A DNA stretch of 64,000 bases from assembly GCF_038957035.1 (NCBI RefSeq), contig NZ_CP152412.1, positions 6,568,501-6,632,500 of the forward strand, in the 5' to 3' direction. Origin of the DNA: Bradyrhizobium sp. B097 (GTDB taxonomy: Bacteria; Pseudomonadota; Alphaproteobacteria; Rhizobiales; Xanthobacteraceae). The notes beneath the pieces are model-generated. The model ran no database searches. It was given only the letters and a program-made list of their open reading frames with translations, and had not been told where the DNA came from. Below are positions 45,605 through 55,152 of this stretch, in pieces (position 1 is the stretch's first letter; each line of letters begins with the position of its first letter). The position numbers and the translations under genes were made by a program.

Positions 45605-46288
45605 TCAAGATGATCTTCGAGACGAATTTGGGTTCCTGGACTTCAAGTGCCGCCCTTTCGTTACCGTGTATCGTGAACCAGCCTCGCTGAGCTCGCACAC
45701 GCTCACTGAGTTGGATCGGATAAACCGCCACAGGACCATCCCACGCCCAGCGCTTCTTTCTTCATCCAAGAGTTCGCCAAAGTCCCACTCGTTGTCACCA
45801 TGTACCCCAAGGTAACGCGGAGAAATCACCTCATCTATGTTCTTAGTTCTTCTGTTCAACGCATAAGGATTCAAAACCCATATCGCTGGTGGGCGCATCG
45901 GCCATTTCTCGCCGTTGACCTCGGCGTCGATAATCTCCCCGAGAGCAAAATAGACCGCCACCCCAAGGGTGTCGGTCCAGTCGAGCAGTCGCGTGGGCAC
46001 GCCGTGATGACGACCGTAAAAGAGATAATCCCAGTCACTCAGATTCCGGATTTTGAGGTCGGGCGATTTTGCCTGGAATTCAAAAGACAGATCTCGCTCA
46101 ATGGTATCGTGACGACTTTCGCTGAGCCCGTCAGGGTATCGCATAAGCGTCGGCGTCAGTCCAAAATTGGAATCTGTTACACCTCGAAACTAGACTATCT
46201 CGTCTTTTTCTAACGTTAGTTTTTCCACTAAGTCGGTTAAGCTGTCCCAATCGTTGGCTTCATGCGCTCGCTTGTTTGACCGCGCCAT
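45605..46288 (-). pseudogene. FRG-domain protein gene with in-frame amber codon
   Basis: From the ATG at 46288 (GGGAGAG upstream) the frame runs 32 codons to a TAG at 46192-46190, and the same frame then stays open to 45605. Read through, it gives 227 residues: EKDEIV-stop-FRGVTDSNFGLTPTL, then WDYLFYGRHHGVPTRLLDWT and GVAVYFALGE. FRG proteins have W-x-FRG at this point, so the TAG very probably replaces TGG (Trp), a single-base change. The rest is well preserved, which suggests a recent loss. FRG-domain proteins are of uncertain function and appear in toxin and phage-defence contexts. A restart at 46144 would lack the FRG motif. Confidence 0.8.
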
Positions 46289-47114
46289 GTTCTCTCCCGC
46301 CCCGTCTAACGCATCATACATGAAGATGATCGGCGCGGAACTATGCTATCGCGCCCTACAGGGACGGAAGCGAGGGGCGAAAGAGCTGACGCTTCGGGTC
46401 AAGAGCGCCGACTGAGGCTATCGCCGCAAAGGTCCGGTCTGCCCCGTAGAAAGATCGGCGCCCACGTACCCATGCTCGTCCGTGCGGCCGTTCCTTCACG
46501 GACGCGAGGACGGCCGGGACTGCGTCTGCCTCTCGTACGTTAGATGACTTGCTCTACGATGAGCGGGTGAGGACCATGATCGGTCGAGTTTCCAAGTGCC
46601 ACCCGCTGGAACGCTACGATTAGCTTGTCGAACTGCATCTTTTCGCTGGAACGGTCGGAACAACGCAAACGCGTGAGAAGCCGTGCGAGCTCCTGCTTGA
46701 ACAGCAGAGCCTTGATCAATTGCGAGCTGGGTCGCCGACGCAGCGTCCAGAAATAGGACGGCATGAACTTGGTTAAGGTTCCGCTTCGCTGGCATCGCTT
46801 GTCTGCCAATGAGTGCCGGGTTGCGCGATCACGCCTTCGCCGCTTGGCGTGATGCAACCGTTGTTGCCCCGTACAATGGCTTGGACCGACCCGACGACTT
46901 CACCCGTGCCAACTTTGTCCGTTCGGCATCAACCGTGTGGAGCCGCCGGGCTTGTGAAACGATCGCCAAACGGTCTGCAATTGGATGACCCGTCGCACCG
47001 TTTTGGCTGGGTGTGCAAGTCAGGTTTTCGTCAGATCCGGCGTGTATGTCCCTCAGCCAGAGCGCGATCACTTCCGTGACCGCTCGCCTGGCAGACAAAA
47101 CACAGGAGAAAGAC
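46289..47114. other. Gene-poor region, copy B of the dispersed repeat
   Basis: 826 bases. Minus-strand frames at 46,496-46,857 overlap one another and match nothing I recognise. The repeat at 46397-46446 is the only clear structure. The last 100 bases form the 5' region of the RTX gene. Confidence 0.45.
46397..46446 (+). repeat. Dispersed direct repeat, copy B
   Basis: Matches 45262-45311 at about 45 of 50 positions in the same orientation. The copies are 1,135 bases apart and lie on either side of the FRG remnant. Confidence 0.6.
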
Positions 47115-47606
47115 ATGGCTGTAATCCGCGGCACGAACTCCAACGATCACTTGGTTGGGACGCCCGATAGAGACTTTATCCAGGGTCTGGGCGGGAATGA
47201 CCTGATTTCCGGCGGTACGGGCGACGATGAACTGGAAGGCAATCAGGGAGCCGACACGATCTCTGGTGGTGCGGGCGATGATTTTCTGCACGGTAATCAG
47301 GGCAACGATACTCTGTTCGGCAATCACGGCAACGACAACTTCATGTTCACGAGCGGGAACGGCAACGATTTGGTGATGGACTTCACGGTGGGGGATAAAC
47401 TGCACATCGAGGACGGGATCAATCACACTGGTATTCATACGCTTGCCGATCTTACCAGTCACATCGTGGCGGCTGGCCCCAATAGCACGGTCGTCCACCT
47501 CGGAGAGGGCAATTCAATTACGCTCTCAAATGTGAATGCTGGCGACGTTCTGCATCACCCGGACAACTATTTCTCAATCATGCATATCACCGATCAGCCC
47601 ACCTGA
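47115..47606 (+). CDS. RTX-type calcium-binding repeat protein
   Basis: 163 residues from the ATG at 47115, with AGGAGAAAGAC directly upstream. Residues 5-78 hold about seven GGxGxDxLx-type nonapeptides (GLGGNDLISGGTGDDELEGN, GGAGDDFLHGNQGNDTLFGN), a Ca2+-binding parallel beta-roll. The C-terminal half is the usual RTX trailer (GNGNDLVMDFTVGDKLHIED, then STVVHLGEGNSITLSNV) that carries the type I secretion signal. It is very short for an RTX protein and has no catalytic domain. No type I exporter is in the window. It may be a small secreted effector or a remnant of a larger one that is still open. Confidence 0.8.
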   Translation: MAVIRGTNSNDHLVGTPDRDFIQGLGGNDLISGGTGDDELEGNQGADTISGGAGDDFLHGNQGNDTLFGNHGNDNFMFTSGNGNDLVMDFTVGDKLHIEDGINHTGIHTLADLTSHIVAAGPNSTVVHLGEGNSITLSNVNAGDVLHHPDNYFSIMHITDQPT

Positions 47607-48094
47607 TCCTCTCGGTTGTACTTGTCGGCCGAGCATGGCGCACGGGCACGGTGATCGCTATTGCACACCATTCTGCCGGTGGCGAACCGCCGTCGCCCTC
47701 GGCCAGACGATTGAACATTTCCCAATGGGCAGAGAGACATGGCGATGCGGGTTCATCGCCATGAAGCGCAGAGTAGCATACAGCCAGTAGACCATACACC
47801 CCGGCCCCGGTAACGTTCCGGCACCGTGAATGCAGTGGCGCCGGAACCAACCGATATCTCGTGTCCATGCGAATGGTTTGGCCGACGTTGCACACGCTGG
47901 GGGGCAGCAGGTTCGCCCGGCGAAGCCGCTCGGGGCACCCTAAGGAGTAGTGCTCCAACCTGAACCTCTCGATCATATCGGCCGCCTTTGCATTTGCGCA
48001 CAAGGCCCGACACGCTGTCGGAATGATGCCGGTTCCGCCAACGCAGCCCGCTGCCGAAGCTGGACGCGCCGCCATCGCGGGCCTACGGAGACGC
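47607..48094. other. Gene-poor region
   Basis: 488 bases after the RTX gene. Only overlapping, unpatterned frames are present; no gene is supported. Confidence 0.45.
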
Positions 48095-48430
48095 CGCAGG
48101 CGCGCTGCGCATGCGCAGCTGCGGTGAAGATCGCGCGGTGATCTTGCTTCAGGATATTCAGCCAACGTCTGATGTAGGACGCATGATCCGACCGCACCTC
48201 AGGGATCAACTGCAGGTCGGCGCAGAAGAAAGCGGTGCCAAGCTCCGCGATCAGCTCTTCCATGGCATAGCCTTTGTCGCCAAACCGTTTGCGACCGAAA
48301 ACTCTGGTCGAGACGCGTTTGTTGTGAAGTCCAGTGAACGGTTTCGTGCGCCCGCGTCGCGTAATAGCCAACGGCATCGTCGAAGTCCGCCAGCGGCGGC
48401 AGCTGAATAAAGTCCGGCTTCGCTGGACCC
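48095..48430 (-). pseudogene. ArdC-like antirestriction protein (zincin) remnant, frameshifted
   Basis: One minus-strand frame reads KPDFIQLPPLADFDDAVGYY, then ATRAHETVHWTS, with the HEXXH zincin motif, and RLDQSF. After a shift near 48,300 the next frame continues GRKRFGDKGYAMEELIAELG, then AFFCADLQL and DHASYIRRWLNILKQDHRAI, then FTAAAHAQRA. Together this is the C-terminal metallopeptidase region of ArdC/DUF1738-type proteins carried by plasmids and integrative elements. The ssDNA-binding N-terminal half is not recognisable. It is a dead gene that marks former mobile DNA. Confidence 0.8.
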
Positions 48431-49170
48431 TGGCCGGCGCCTCAAACGAAGCGTCTCCGCGCGGGCAAAGGCCTGGAAAGAGGATTCTTGCGGCCGAACG
48501 ATCCACATCTGGGAATGCTTGCAAACGGAAAGCCAGGAGAGGAAGACTGTTGACGTTTGCGCGTTGAGATCGGGCAAATCCGGCGCGAGTAGCCGGACGT
48601 GTGTATCGTGGTCACGACGCGGCGACAGGCGCTCGACGTTTCAATATCGGGGCCACGCGTCGAGATTGAACCGCTGTCCGAAAATCAGTAGCTGGCAATC
48701 GCCAATGCGCTTTATGGCCCAGCCGGCAAGAAGCGCGCCGCTTTGAGCACGCGACGCAATTTGCCCGACGGGCCCCGCCCAACCTCGCCAACAGCAGATC
48801 AATTTCGGCAGTACAGCCAGACATACGCTACGGGAGCGGCCGGGCGAGCGATCATCTTGCCGAGACAGGCAATTCCCTGTGGCCTGCGCCACGTGCACAT
48901 TCTGTCAGAACACAAGCGTGTTTCATGTCCGAAACCCGCCTCCGACTGTCTTGGAAAGCCACATTGCACCAAAAAAGCCCGAGCGTGCCCCTTCTACATT
49001 GCTGGCCCAAATCCTGCACCGTCTCCCTGCGCCAGGAAGTTTGGCGGCGGCAACAAGATGGGAGTCGCGTTTGAGCCTCGATCTGTCAACCGACAACAAA
49101 ATTGCCGGTCCAATGCCGGCGCCGATGGTCGCCTGTTCTGACCCGGCTACGAAAACGGAAGAGGCTCCTG
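48431..49170. other. Gene-poor region
   Basis: 740 bases. The first 150 may have belonged to the ArdC-like gene's N-terminal part but no longer read as such. No gene is supported on either strand. Confidence 0.4.
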
Positions 49171-49173
49171 CCC

Positions 49174-49660
49174 GCCAGGTTCTCGCGCGTCGTCGTTCAC
49201 ATCACCGGAAAGCTGGCTTCGGAACCGGGCCGGCGTATCATTACTTGCACGCAGCCCCCCTTCGAAGGCGGAAGATGTTCCAGGGATTGCGGGACAGACA
49301 AACATGTCCACGTCGATCCGGGCAATCCTCGCACGAGGCTGCACGCCAGCGCCGAGGTCGCGGAACGGCTTGCTGGCGTACCGCTACACGCATTGATCCG
49401 CAATGCCGTCATTTCGCCATAGACGCGGGATCGTACCCGGCAGAGGTTGCTGACGGTGTCAATCGAAGGCTGGATAAGGCTGTTGCGCCTCAATCTACTC
49501 GCCCCGATTCTGCTCACGCAAGACCTCTTTCGCAAGTTGAAGGCAGCGTCGGTATCGATCGTCGACATGACTTATTTGGTGCCTCGCGCGTGCACCCGCG
49601 TGCAGCACCGCCAATGTCGCCCAAGTCAGAGCTGACGGTTGCTTGCTCACTCTGAAGCGA
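49174..49660 (+). pseudogene. Short-chain dehydrogenase remnant
   Basis: Fragments in shifting plus-strand frames resemble an SDR protein in order: VVVHITGKLASEPGRRI (a degraded TGxxxxxGxx cofactor motif), LHALIRNAVISP (the NNAG-type region) and IEGWIRLLRLNLLAPILLTQ, then DLFRKLKAASVSIVDMTYL (the helix and strand preceding the catalytic Ser). The spacing fits an SDR of about 250 residues. Stops and shifts separate the parts. It ends just before the DUF3422 gene. Confidence 0.45.
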
Positions 49661-49671
49661 GGCGTCAATAC

Positions 49672-50997
49672 ATGATCGATGAACTGGATCTGCGAACCTT
49701 CAGGCCACATCCGCAACGCGGCGCCGTGCTTGGTGAAGTGCACGCACGCCCCTTCACGCGCCTTGTTTCGCCATTCAGCGTGATCCACTTTGCTTTTCTC
49801 GCGCAGGGCGAGGCAGCCGCAAGCGATCGCTGCCGCTTTATCGATTTCTGCCTAGAGCACAATCTTCCACCGCCTGACCAATCGACGAAACATCATCAGG
49901 TTGTGATCGGGCCTGCTATGCTACGCTGGGAGCAGCATTCGGAATTTACAACATTCACCTGGATCTGGACTAACGCGAATGGTGGTGCCGCTCACCAATT
50001 CGACAAAGTTGATGATACCGTCCGATCGCTGATCCGTGCGTTGCAGCAGACGGGACAATTGCTGGTCGCGATCAAGTTAGAAGTTGAGCAGGTCGCCTCG
50101 CCGACCGGGCGCGCCGAACAGATTTTTGACAAGGACAGTCTGGCCATGGTTGTAACAAGGGGCGGTGCAGGCATTGCCGCCTCAGACTTCCGCGTGGACA
50201 AAAACGGCTTCACGAAAATTCTCGTCTGCGACCTCGGGTTGACGTCGCACGAACTCGGAGCGCTGGTGCAACGGCTCCTTGAAATCGAGACTTACCGCCC
50301 GTTGGCGCTGCTTGGCCTGTCGGCGGCCCTTGAGCTTGCACCGTCTGTTGATCGCATTGACCGCCGACTAGTTGACGCGCTCGAAAAAATGCAAAGTGGT
50401 GCGGGGCTGCAATTCAACAACCATCTGCTTGCCGAACTGACGGCGTTGGCCGCCTCCTTCGAAAGACGCGCGACCGGTAGCCTGTTTCGCTTCGGCGCCA
50501 GCAGGGCCTATAACGAACTGGTCCAATCACGACTGTCTATCATTGAAGGCAATGATGTCTCGGGCTATCCGACCTGGTCGTCGTTTCTGGCGCGCCGCAT
50601 GGCTCCGGCGATGCGAACCTGCGCGACCGTGGAGGATCGTCAGGCGGCGCTGTCGGTCAAGCTCGCGCGTGCCGCCGATCTGCTGCGAACCCGCGTCGAC
50701 GTTGAAATCGAACAACAGAATCGTGACCTGTTGCACGCTATCAACGAGCGCGCGAGGCAGCAACTTCGACTGCAGTGCACCGTCGAAGGACTGTCGGTCG
50801 GGGCGATAGGATATTACGTGGTCAGCCTGTTTAGCTATCTTGCCAAGGGCGCGCACGATGTCGGACTGCGAGTAGAGCCCTCGTTCCTAACCGCGGTCTT
50901 CGTGCCGATCGCGGTCGGCGTGATCTGGCTAGTGAGTTACAATATCCGAAAGCGTCACCTCAAGCACGACGGTGCGTCCTCGGTGGCTGGCGACTAA
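49672..50997 (+). CDS. DUF3422 family membrane-anchored protein
   Basis: 441 residues from the ATG at 49672 (GAGGCG upstream). It begins with the family's opening pattern VLGEVHARPFTRLVSPFSVI. The central part is soluble (ALVQRLLEIETYRPLALLGL). Two membrane segments lie near the C-terminus at about 377-397 (VGAIGYYVVSLFSYLAKG) and 408-428 (FVPIAVGVIWLVSYNIRKRH). Proteins of this family are widespread in alpha- and betaproteobacteria without known function. The gene is intact, unlike its neighbours. Confidence 0.75.
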   Translation: MIDELDLRTFRPHPQRGAVLGEVHARPFTRLVSPFSVIHFAFLAQGEAAASDRCRFIDFCLEHNLPPPDQSTKHHQVVIGPAMLRWEQHSEFTTFTWIWTNANGGAAHQFDKVDDTVRSLIRALQQTGQLLVAIKLEVEQVASPTGRAEQIFDKDSLAMVVTRGGAGIAASDFRVDKNGFTKILVCDLGLTSHELGALVQRLLEIETYRPLALLGLSAALELAPSVDRIDRRLVDALEKMQSGAGLQFNNHLLAELTALAASFERRATGSLFRFGASRAYNELVQSRLSIIEGNDVSGYPTWSSFLARRMAPAMRTCATVEDRQAALSVKLARAADLLRTRVDVEIEQQNRDLLHAINERARQQLRLQCTVEGLSVGAIGYYVVSLFSYLAKGAHDVGLRVEPSFLTAVFVPIAVGVIWLVSYNIRKRHLKHDGASSVAGD

Positions 50998-52705
50998 AGC
51001 TCCTTGAGAGAATCGGTGCATCCACCCTACGAAGCTTGCTCGGTCGTGGTGCGCTGCCGCAACAGCCCCAACTGGTTAGCCCGTAATTCATGCTTTGATT
51101 GATCGGGATAGGGGGACGTCTCGCGACGCCACCCTCCCACACCATTTGGGATACGAAACCGTACTGCGACGGTTCGACTGGGTCGAGCTGGCCCAGAGAC
51201 CAGCATTCGGAGAGACCGCGAACGTCAAAGAAGTGGTTGTACAGGGCGTGGCGAAGTCGAGGGCTGCCGTACGGACGCGCTGGCCTAGCGTGCCAAGCAT
51301 AACTACCTGCAGACGGACTTTGTCTAGTCTGCTCCCATTTCGAGCTCAACGTAAGCCGGGAACGTAGATTGCAGCCACCTGGATTCTCGAAGGGATGCTT
51401 TCACCAAAGCGACCTGGAGTCCTCTCTCTCGCTCTGGAATTTCCGTCGAGATTCGGGGAGATGGCGGCGTCGCTGGTTGCGCTTACCACGATTTCTGTCC
51501 GACGATGCACTGTTGCCCCGCTCGCTTTCAGGCTTACCGATTAAGTTGGCATCCAAAGCATTCGCTAGAATCTCCCGGACGCACTCTCATGAGATCTCGG
51601 TCCAGGCACAACCCTCGAAAAGATGCCATCATAAAGATCCCTCTAGGCGAGGCTGTCTTTGAGTTCTTATCGATGTCCCTGTAGACGAAATCAACGCCAT
51701 CGAACCACATTCGTATCAGGTCGTTGACAGTCCCAGTACGGTCGCGACTGAAATAGCATCGTCGAAAGCGTTTCCCGGCGATTCACGTTGTCGAGAGCTG
51801 GCCATGCGAACGCTCGAAAATGCCGTTTGAAGAACCGTTTTAGCTCGGTTCGTCTCAACGGTTTCTCCCGTTAAGTCGTTGAGGGTCACGGTGGGCGCAC
51901 CAGGGCTCGGACCTGGGACCCGCTGATCAAGGGCGCCGAGGTATGAGCTTTTAGTTCGCTGCCAGCGACGCCCCCATCGCATCCCTTTTGTACGATCTGC
52001 TATCTTCCAACACGATCTCTCTGCTCTCTCGGTTTCAGGCGCCGGCGGCAATCTGCAAGAAGTATCGGCACCACACGACCCGAAGCCGAATTCGGCAGCT
52101 CATGTTGCGACGGGTTACATGCCACGTTGTAGCTTGGCAGCTGTTTACAAATGAGAGCAGCGCTCCAGGTGGTTCGCTATGTCCACCAACGCCTACATTA
52201 AACCAAAAGAGCCACCGCTTTGCTGGCCGACATTTTTCGTTGCCGACCATCAGGCCGGACGAAGTGTACGATCAGGAGGCAGTAGTTTTGGTGATGTGGA
52301 CCGATTCCAGATGAAAGCGTTCCCCAGTCACCAAGCTTCTGCGTGGTCGAGCGCTCCGCGCCCCCGCGAGTTAGCCGCTCTGATAGCGCGCGGCCATCTC
52401 TTCACTCTTGGGCAGACGGCAAACGCGAGTTCGTACCGGCCGGGAAGAAACACTCCCAACTGAAAAGCCCGTCCTGAACGCTGGTATCGAATGTGATTGG
52501 TTTGCCGAGTGGCGCATTACGGATCGAATGCGCTACCCGCTGATCAAGAGACACGTGAGGCGCTCGGGCCCTTGGCAACTGATGCTCTTAAAGAGCTGCC
52601 AATGATTTCAACTCGCCTCACACAAGCGCGTCCAAAGCGCCGCCTGTGAACTGATAGCTCTTTGCTCCAACGCCTAGTCCGACCAGTCCTGCGCGCGCTG
52701 CACCT
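50998..52705. other. Long gene-poor region around the tRNA-Lys scar
   Basis: About 1.7 kb. Frames here are short and overlap on both strands with no recognisable products, and no integrase could be identified. The clear content is the tRNA-Lys 3' fragment at 51890-51931 and a small inverted repeat just left of it (CTCAACG...CGTTGAG, 51,854-51,883). The last part forms the region downstream of the substrate-binding-protein gene. Confidence 0.5.
51890..51931 (-). repeat. 3' fragment of tRNA-Lys(CTT): second probable att site
   Basis: The minus strand reads CTTGATCAGCGGGTCCCAGG, then TCCGAGCCCTGGTGCGCCCA, then CC. This agrees with the 3' half of an alphaproteobacterial tRNA-Lys(CTT) as I recall it (CTTAATCAGCGGGTCCCAGG, TTCGAGCCCTGGTGCGCCCA, CCA) except at about two or three positions. 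The T stem CCAGG/CCTGG is intact. The anticodon 5' stem, D arm and 5' acceptor strand (GGGCGCA) are missing. Orientation matches the tRNA-Gln scar, so the associated element would lie at higher coordinates. Confidence 0.75.
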
Positions 52706-53692
52706 TCACCGCGCCAGAAGTTCATTGGTATAGAATGACGAGAGCGGCTTCGGCCCACCAACGTCCTCAGCGGCCTTAACGAGATGAACGGCATTGGAAA
52801 TCGTGCTTTCATCAACCCAGCCGGTGGGCTTTCCTGCGCTGGCGGGAATCGATCGTGAGGTCGCTTCGACCTGCTCGCGGACAATCGAGTCGGACGGTCC
52901 GGCTCGCCAGACCGTCTTGAGCGCGGCGGTGGCTGCGTCCGGGTCCTTCCTTGTCATCTCGATCGCCTTGTCCGTCGCGGCAAAGAAACGCCGAAGCACG
53001 ACGGCATTCTTCTCCACGGAATCGCCCCTTGCGACGACCGCAAGGCCAGGAACGGTCAGGCCAAATTCCGGCAGATCGAGCACGGCAAGGTTGCCGCCCG
53101 TCTTTTCCTTGAGCAGTGGCAGGTCGCTCGTACGATAGACGCCAACAACGTCGACCCTCCTCTGCATGAACTCGGAAATTCGCACCTGGCTGTCCATATT
53201 AATCTTCTTTATCTTGCCGCAGTCGATCCTGTTCCGGGTGCAAAACTCGTTGAGATATGCGGTGGATGTTTCACCGACCGAGCTCGCGATCGACTTGTCC
53301 TCAAGATCGGCAGGCTTCAAGACCGGGTTTTCCTGATGCGATATGAACACCACGGGAGCTGCTGGCTGATACAAGGCCACGATCTTCACTGGCATTCCCT
53401 TCTGAATGGCGGTGAGCGCGAATATGCCGGGAACTACAGCCAGATCCTCCTGTCCCTGCACAACGGCAGCAAGTGCCGCCTGTGCCCCCGCGCCCTCGCC
53501 GAGGTGCAAGTCAATATTCGCATCCTTGTAGAGACCGTTCTTCTGCCCAAGATAAAAGAACGCATACTCCCCCTTCAGCTTCCAGCTGAAGCGGAGACTC
53601 AAGGTCTCCGCGGATGCGTCTTGAGACAATAGAACGACGGCGCTCCCCGTGCTCAGCACCGCCATACAAAATAGACTTCTGATATACGACAC
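52706..53692 (-). CDS. ABC transporter substrate-binding protein (NMT1/THI5-like)
   Basis: 328 residues from a GTG at 53692, chosen because GGAGGAGAGAG lies immediately upstream and the signal peptide then starts at residue 1 (MSYIRSLFCMAVLSTGSAVV, cleavage after DASA). The NMT1-type fold is indicated by LRFSWKLKGEYAFFYLGQKN, GLYKDANIDLHLGEGAGAQA and VQGQEDLAVVPGIFAL. Such proteins bind small aromatic or heterocyclic compounds (pyrimidine precursors, nitrate or taurine-like ligands in relatives). It is the last gene of the permease-ATPase-outer membrane protein-SBP unit. Confidence 0.88.
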   Translation of the reverse strand: MSYIRSLFCMAVLSTGSAVVLLSQDASAETLSLRFSWKLKGEYAFFYLGQKNGLYKDANIDLHLGEGAGAQAALAAVVQGQEDLAVVPGIFALTAIQKGMPVKIVALYQPAAPVVFISHQENPVLKPADLEDKSIASSVGETSTAYLNEFCTRNRIDCGKIKKINMDSQVRISEFMQRRVDVVGVYRTSDLPLLKEKTGGNLAVLDLPEFGLTVPGLAVVARGDSVEKNAVVLRRFFAATDKAIEMTRKDPDAATAALKTVWRAGPSDSIVREQVEATSRSIPASAGKPTGWVDESTISNAVHLVKAAEDVGGPKPLSSFYTNELLAR

Positions 53693-53888
53693 CTCTCTCC
53701 TCCGTTGCGGACTGGTCATCTTCTGCTCTGCTCTTCGCGCGAAATCTGCACGCAAAGCCGCGGGCCTCCTTCACGCCGAAACTGGCTCGTTGGTGCCGCA
53801 CGTTGTCGAAGCCGACGAAGTTCAGCATCTTCAGAAATTGCCCACGGCGCCGTGGCGTTCGACCACGGCGCCCACCGCTTTGCGTCGA

Positions 53889-55010
53889 CTAGAATTTCAC
53901 TGAGATGCCCGCGCTGGCTGACTTTTCTGTACAGCTGTTGGTGCTGGCGCCCGTTGCCGCAACGGTGCAGGTGCCGGGAGTGGCGTCGCTGTCGAGGCCA
54001 TACTTGTTGTGCCAGTATCGATAGGCAACCCACAGGTCAACAAAGTGACTGTATTTCGGGCCGATAAAGGCCTTCCCGGCGTCGAACGTCAAGCGGATGG
54101 GTTCGCTGTTCAGTTCGATTTTGCTGGCGGTGCTCAAACGGCCGGGGCCGGACAGCGCAGGAAGAGTGTTGATATCACCCTTCGGTCCGGTCAAAGAGAC
54201 GCGGCCGCTAATAGCGAAGTACCTTATGCTTTCAGGGAGGAAGCCAAGATCCATGTAGTAATTCGTCTCGATCCTCCAGGTGGCCGGAAACACCCGGTTT
54301 CCGTCAGCAAGGCAAGTCACTCCTGGAACGCCCGGACTAAAGAGGCCACACTGAAGAAACGACTTGTGGCTTGCTAGGCCCTTGACGACCAAGGGCGCCA
54401 CATTGATGTAGCCCTTGTACGGAAGATCGAAGGCGAACTGCAAACCGGCGACGAGGTTATTCGTCGAAGGTGCATAATAGCTGTTTCCCGTGCCGATATC
54501 GGCGCCGACCTCAAACGAAATATTTCGCAGCGGCCCCATCTTGAAAGCGTTTGTGTTGAATATTTCATTCCAGCCGAACGTGCTGCGCTCTAGTCCGTAG
54601 AACTCGGTCACGCCCGCACAGGTTCCTTGTGGCCCAAAGGGCAGCGTACCGGCGGGCGAGCAAGGTGACGCAGGATCGTTATGCCCGGATTTCAACATAT
54701 CGATGTTGAAGAGGTTCGTGCCGTAAGCCCACACATCGAAATGGGTGAACGAATAGACCTGCTTCGCTGTCGTTCCGTTGATGGTCCCATTTGGCTGGGT
54801 GCTGAAAGCACCGGGGTCCGTTGCCGTAAATTGGTAGGAGTAGGTCAGCCTGTTATCGTTTACCAGGAAAAACGGAACATCCGGAGCCGGACCTGCCTTG
54901 ACCGGCACCGCAGGCAAATCGGCCGCGTTGGCGAGGCCGGTTGACGCAACAGTGAGAAGTGCGGCGACTGACAGCACGGCTTTTGCGATTGTCCTATTGC
55001 GGTAGAGCAT
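53889..55010 (-). CDS. Outer-membrane beta-barrel channel (Tsx/nucleoside-porin-like)
   Basis: 373 residues from the ATG at 55010 (GGGGGAC upstream). Signal peptide 1-32 (TIAKAVLSVAALLTVASTGL, then ANAAD). The mature protein has alternating hydrophobic/polar strands (LTYSYQFTATDPG, VYSFTHFDVWAYGTNLFNID, FRNIS-type strands) and a terminal Phe (SAGISVKF), the outer-membrane insertion signal. The strand pattern resembles nucleoside-specific (Tsx-like) channels. Its place between ABC genes indicates a dedicated outer-membrane pore for the same substrate. Confidence 0.75.
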   Translation of the reverse strand: MLYRNRTIAKAVLSVAALLTVASTGLANAADLPAVPVKAGPAPDVPFFLVNDNRLTYSYQFTATDPGAFSTQPNGTINGTTAKQVYSFTHFDVWAYGTNLFNIDMLKSGHNDPASPCSPAGTLPFGPQGTCAGVTEFYGLERSTFGWNEIFNTNAFKMGPLRNISFEVGADIGTGNSYYAPSTNNLVAGLQFAFDLPYKGYINVAPLVVKGLASHKSFLQCGLFSPGVPGVTCLADGNRVFPATWRIETNYYMDLGFLPESIRYFAISGRVSLTGPKGDINTLPALSGPGRLSTASKIELNSEPIRLTFDAGKAFIGPKYSHFVDLWVAYRYWHNKYGLDSDATPGTCTVAATGASTNSCTEKSASAGISVKF

Positions 55011-55152
55011 ATTAAAGTCCCCCAAGTTGATGATCACCAATACGCATCGAAAAGAGAGCGCCCGGACCGGACGCACGACACCCATCCCGTTCCCCGCTGG
55101 GATACAGGCTCAAATGACTCCGTGTTTAGGAAGCCGAGAGCGCTCGAGCTAT

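Noticed and set aside
46496..46857. Two overlapping minus-strand frames considered as a transposase or regulator remnant
   Set aside because: No motif of either class could be identified in any frame.
51095..51367. Plus- and minus-strand frames considered as insertion-sequence remnants
   Set aside because: No DDE/HTH pattern or terminal inverted repeats were found.
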